From contig JAGWRJ010000142.1 in assembly GCA_028869725.1 (NCBI GenBank), positions 1 through 9,349 of the forward strand: DNA of 9,349 nucleotides. Direction: 5' to 3'. Positions 6,341 through 9,349 of this stretch are shown here, in pieces. The stretch is from Alphaproteobacteria bacterium (lineage in GTDB: Bacteria > Pseudomonadota > Alphaproteobacteria > Micropepsales > Micropepsaceae). The position numbers were made by a program, and so were the translations under genes. Under the pieces are notes generated by a model that was not told where the DNA came from, did not search any database, and saw only the letters and a list, made by a program, of their open reading frames with translations. How positions within the stretch are numbered: position 1 is the first letter of the stretch; each line of letters opens with the position of its first letter.

Positions 6341-7477
6341 GTGCACATCTTGGGCGATTTGGTGTCATGGCTGCCTCTGGGGTTGCCCGCCTTCGTGTTC
6401 GTCATCACGGTGGTCGTGTTCTTCCACGAACTGGGCCATTTCCTGGTCGCCCGCTCCTGCGGAATTGGCGTTGAGGCCTTCTCGATCGGTTTTGGACCGG
6501 AAATCGTGGGCTGGACTGATCGCCATGGAACCCGCTGGAAGATTTCCTTTATACCGCTCGGCGGCTACGTGAAATTTTTGGGCGATGCCGGTCCAGCCTC
6601 GACTCCGGACCGCGAGCTTATTGCCCGCATGAGCCCGGCGGAGCGCGCCCTCCTGTTTCAGGCCAAGCCATTGTGGCAGCGCGCCGCAGTCGTGGCCGCA
6701 GGGCCTGCCGCCAATTTCCTGCTCGCGATCGTCATTTTCGCAGCGACCTTCATGTTTGTCGGGCGGGAGGTGATCCGGCCCGTAGTGGGCGCGGTCGAGG
6801 CGCACAGCGCGGCGGCGGCGGCCGGATTGAAGCCCGGTGATGTCATCACCAGGGTGGATGGCGAGCCAGTCCATACCTTCTCGGATCTGCAGGCTGTGAT
6901 CTCGATCAGTCCTGGCCGTACCATGAGTATGCAGATCGACCGTGACCATCGGGTAGTGCGACTACAGATCACCCCGCGGCTGACGCAGGTAACGGATCGC
7001 TTTGGCAACGTCCAGCAGATCGGGCTGATTGGCGTGCGCCCGCGGATTACCCGGGCAGATATCGAGATCCTGCATTATGGACCCGTTGGGGCGCTGCGCG
7101 AATCAGTCCGGCAGTGCTGGTTCGTGGTCGACAGCACCATGACCTATCTGTGGCGCATGGTTCTGGGGCACGAAAATGCCACCCAGCTGACCGGACCGGT
7201 GGGGATTGCCCAGGTCAGCGAGCAGGTCGCGGCCATCGGTTTCCTGGCGCTCGTCAATCTTGCGGCGCTTATTTCGGTAAGCATCGGGTTGCTCAACCTT
7301 TTTCCAATTCCCATCCTCGACGGCGGCCACCTTCTGTATTATGGAGTCGAGGCCGTTCTGGGTCGGCCCCTCGGGGCCCGAGCTCAGGACGTCGGATTTC
7401 GCGTGGGGTTGGCAGTCATGCTGGGGTTAATGGTTTTGGCCACCTGGAATGACCTAGTCCGATTAAACCTCTTCTGA
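6341..7477 (+). CDS. rseP: RseP/MmpA-type site-2 intramembrane zinc metalloprotease
   Basis: Inner-membrane site-2 protease of the M50 family (378 aa). Homologues cleave the anti-sigma factor RseA in E. coli and the polarity factor PodJ in Caulobacter (MmpA). The zinc motif HELGH is at 29-33 inside the first membrane helix, and the third zinc ligand D327 lies in NLFPIPILDGG (319-329). RWKISFIPLGGYVKFLG (65-81) is the conserved membrane-associated beta segment. Membrane helices are seen at about 12-37, 113-140, 298-322 and 355-375. One PDZ domain is visible (about 146-213, AAAAAGLKPGDVITRVDGEPV), whereas E. coli RseP has two and about 450 residues; the single-PDZ form is usual in alphaproteobacteria. 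The start is GTG at 6341, 7 nt after AGGAGA (6328-6333). The substrate in this organism cannot be told from the window. Confidence 0.95.
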   Translation: MHILGDLVSWLPLGLPAFVFVITVVVFFHELGHFLVARSCGIGVEAFSIGFGPEIVGWTDRHGTRWKISFIPLGGYVKFLGDAGPASTPDRELIARMSPAERALLFQAKPLWQRAAVVAAGPAANFLLAIVIFAATFMFVGREVIRPVVGAVEAHSAAAAAGLKPGDVITRVDGEPVHTFSDLQAVISISPGRTMSMQIDRDHRVVRLQITPRLTQVTDRFGNVQQIGLIGVRPRITRADIEILHYGPVGALRESVRQCWFVVDSTMTYLWRMVLGHENATQLTGPVGIAQVSEQVAAIGFLALVNLAALISVSIGLLNLFPIPILDGGHLLYYGVEAVLGRPLGARAQDVGFRVGLAVMLGLMVLATWNDLVRLNLF

Positions 7478-7495
7478 AATTGAACCAGGCGCATT

Positions 7496-7514
7496 GGAGG
7501 CCGCGGCCGCCTCC
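7496..7514 (+). other. GC-rich hairpin in the rseP-bamA gap
   Basis: GGAGGC (7496-7501) pairs perfectly with GCCTCC (7509-7514) around a 7-nt loop CGCGGCC. It lies in the 62-nt gap between rseP and bamA, 25 nt before the bamA start. No T-tract follows, so termination is not indicated. The GGAGG in its left arm is too far from the bamA ATG to serve as the ribosome site. It may stabilise or separate the bamA part of the transcript. Confidence 0.45.
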
Positions 7515-7539
7515 GGCGACGAGCCCAGAGACGGAGCGG

Positions 7540-9349
7540 ATGAGCCTTTTCGCCCACCCCAAAGCCCGCCCTAGCCGCGCGCTGTTACTTCTGGCGACCA
7601 GCACGCTGGCATTTCTGCCCGTGCGGGCAGGTGCCCAGGAGTTACATCCGCATTTTGCCGCCAAGGCGGCTGCTCCTGCGCCCAAGACCGGCGCAGTAAT
7701 CCAGCATATCGTGGTTCGTGGAACCCAGCGCGTCGAGCCGTCCACCGTCCTCTCTTACATGTCGGTGCATGTGGGCGATCACTACGATGAACTCGCGGTC
7801 GATCGTTCGCTCAAGACCCTGTTCGCCACAGGTCTTTTTGCTGACGTGAAGATCAACTGGGATGCACCTACTGCGACCTTGACGGTCAATGTGGTTGAGA
7901 ACCCGATCGTCAACCAGGTGCAGTTCGAGGGTAATGACGATGTCTCAACCAAGGACCTGACCAAAGAAGTCCAGCTAAAGCCGCGCATGATCTTCACCCG
8001 CAACAAGGTGCAGGACGATGTGCAGCGCATCATTGAACTCTATCGCCGCAACGGTAAATTTTCGGCCAGCGTCAATCCAGAAATCATTGAGCGCCCACAA
8101 AACCGTGTGGATCTGATTTTTTCCATTCATGAGGGGCCGACAACAAAGGTTTCCCGCATCGTCTTCATCGGGAACAAGATTTTCAGTGACGCAACGTTGC
8201 GCAGCCACATCGCGACCGAGGAAAGTGCCTGGTACAAAATCCTTGCGACCAATGACAATTACGATCCGGATCGCCTGGTATTTGATCGTGAGCAACTGCG
8301 CCGGTTCTATTTGGAACGCGGCTATGCGGATTTCTCAGTAAAAACTTCGGTCGCCCAACTGACACCAAATCGTAAGGATTTCTACATCCGATTTACGATT
8401 CACGAAGGCACGCGCTATCATATCGGCAAGGTCGAGATCGACTCGAGCATCAAGGAACTTCCAGCGCGCGAACTGCTGCCTTTAGTGCGCCTGCATAAAG
8501 GTGATGTGTACAATGCATCACTCGTCGACAAGAGCATCGATGCGCTGACAAATGCCGTTGGTACCAAGGGGTACGCGTTTGCGCAGGTACATCCACGGCT
8601 GCTGCGCGATCGCAAGAATCACACCATCGATCTGGTTTTCAAGATTGATCAGGGGCCACGGGTTTATATCGAGCGGATCAACATCACTGGGAATAACCGG
8701 ACACTAGATAAGGTTATCCGTCGCGAATTTCGCGTTGCCGAAGGTGATGCCTATAACAGGGTCCTGGTCGACCGATCCCGCACGCGCATCAAAGCTCTCG
8801 GCTTTTTCAAGAATGTCGACATCACGACCTCTCCGGGATCTGCTCCGGACCGCACGATCCTAAATGTTCACGTGACGGAGCAGTCTACCGGGCAGCTGCA
8901 GCTGGGCGCGGGCTATTCCTCGTTCAGCTCGTTTGTTGGACAGTTCAGCTACGTGCAGTCCAATCTCTTTGGTACTGGCGAATCCCTGCGCGCCTCTGTG
9001 TCGGAATCCTATATTCAGCAGGACTACGAACTCAGCTATACTGAACCATATTTCCTGAACCTGCCGCTGTCAGCCGGGATCGACCTCTACAAGATGGTCT
9101 ACGACTACAACCAGGCCAGCTATCAGGGCGATTCGACCTCTGCCAGCATACGGTTTGGCTTTCCCGTTTCCGAATATGGTACCGTCGGGCTCAACTACAC
9201 CTGGGGTATCAGCAAGATCACGCCATATCCCAACGCGCCGCTCATTATCCAGGAGGCGTCGGGCAACGAGGAGACGTCGGCTGTCGGCTATTCCTACGCC
9301 TATAACACTCTCAATGATCCGATCCGGCCAACCCATGGCATGGCCTTCA
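7540..9349 (+). CDS. bamA: Outer membrane protein assembly factor BamA (partial, 3' end outside window)
   Basis: Core of the BAM complex, an Omp85-family protein that inserts beta-barrel proteins into the outer membrane. The frame is open from the ATG at 7540 to the window edge (603 complete codons), so the gene is truncated only by the window; about 150-200 residues of barrel are probably missing. Residues 1-32 form a signal peptide: basic start, hydrophobic LLLLATSTLAFL, cleavage likely after AGA (30-32). Five POTRA domains follow at about 54-121, 122-198, 202-289, 292-371 and 374-447. The barrel begins near 452, with typical segments QSNLFGTGESL (473-483), YTEPYF (500-505) and NDPIRPTHG (592-600). 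GGAG at 7533-7536 precedes the start with a short 3-nt gap. Its place right after rseP is the standard proteobacterial order, in which ompH/skp, lpxD and fabZ often come next. Confidence 0.97.
   Translation, partial: MSLFAHPKARPSRALLLLATSTLAFLPVRAGAQELHPHFAAKAAAPAPKTGAVIQHIVVRGTQRVEPSTVLSYMSVHVGDHYDELAVDRSLKTLFATGLFADVKINWDAPTATLTVNVVENPIVNQVQFEGNDDVSTKDLTKEVQLKPRMIFTRNKVQDDVQRIIELYRRNGKFSASVNPEIIERPQNRVDLIFSIHEGPTTKVSRIVFIGNKIFSDATLRSHIATEESAWYKILATNDNYDPDRLVFDREQLRRFYLERGYADFSVKTSVAQLTPNRKDFYIRFTIHEGTRYHIGKVEIDSSIKELPARELLPLVRLHKGDVYNASLVDKSIDALTNAVGTKGYAFAQVHPRLLRDRKNHTIDLVFKIDQGPRVYIERINITGNNRTLDKVIRREFRVAEGDAYNRVLVDRSRTRIKALGFFKNVDITTSPGSAPDRTILNVHVTEQSTGQLQLGAGYSSFSSFVGQFSYVQSNLFGTGESLRASVSESYIQQDYELSYTEPYFLNLPLSAGIDLYKMVYDYNQASYQGDSTSASIRFGFPVSEYGTVGLNYTWGISKITPYPNAPLIIQEASGNEETSAVGYSYAYNTLNDPIRPTHGMAF

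Noticed and set aside
6806..6823. GCG/GCC run in the rseP PDZ region as a simple-sequence repeat
   Set aside because: It encodes a short alanine run typical of GC-rich genomes; there is no sign of variable copy number.
7436..7477. Possible promoter for bamA inside the rseP end (TTGGCC ... TTAAAC, or GGAAT ... TCTGA as a sigmaE-like site)
   Set aside because: The spacers are about 20 nt or more and the matches are weak, so neither a sigma70 nor an extracytoplasmic sigma promoter can be supported.

Overview
This window holds a conserved housekeeping gene cluster on the + strand: rpsB - tsf - pyrH - frr - uppS - cdsA - dxr - rseP - bamA. This gene order, the GC-rich codon use, the short RseP with a single PDZ domain and the style of the S2, EF-Ts and BamA proteins suggest an alphaproteobacterium. 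Rhodospirillales/Acetobacteraceae would fit, but that finer placement is only an impression. All nine genes look intact, except that bamA runs off the right edge.

Layout. Positions 1-147 contain no gene I can identify, although one reading frame is open from the left edge to a stop at 173-175. A good sigma70-type promoter (about 148-176) is followed by a structured leader of roughly 130 nt before rpsB. Translation genes come first: rpsB (316-1107), tsf (1141-2067), pyrH (2090-2839, UMP kinase) and frr (2859-3422, ribosome recycling). Envelope and isoprenoid genes follow: uppS (3457-4191), cdsA (4188-5102) and dxr (5099-6319). These three are joined by two 4-bp GTGA stop/start overlaps. Last come rseP (6341-7477, intramembrane protease) and bamA (from 7540, outer-membrane assembly).

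How they work together. S2, EF-Ts and RRF serve the translation cycle, and PyrH supplies UDP for RNA and for cell-wall precursors. Dxr commits carbon to the MEP isoprenoid pathway, whose products UppS condenses into the undecaprenyl carrier lipid. CdsA makes CDP-diacylglycerol for phospholipids. RseP and BamA handle envelope stress proteolysis and outer-membrane protein insertion. Gene spacing is short throughout, with no intrinsic terminator visible, so one or a few long transcripts are likely.

I see no mobile element, CRISPR array, tRNA/rRNA or novel multi-gene system. The points worth a second look are RNA-level: the rpsB leader, a perfect 8-bp hairpin whose loop contains the rpsB stop codon, a perfect 8-bp inverted repeat inside pyrH, and a GC-rich hairpin in the rseP-bamA gap.
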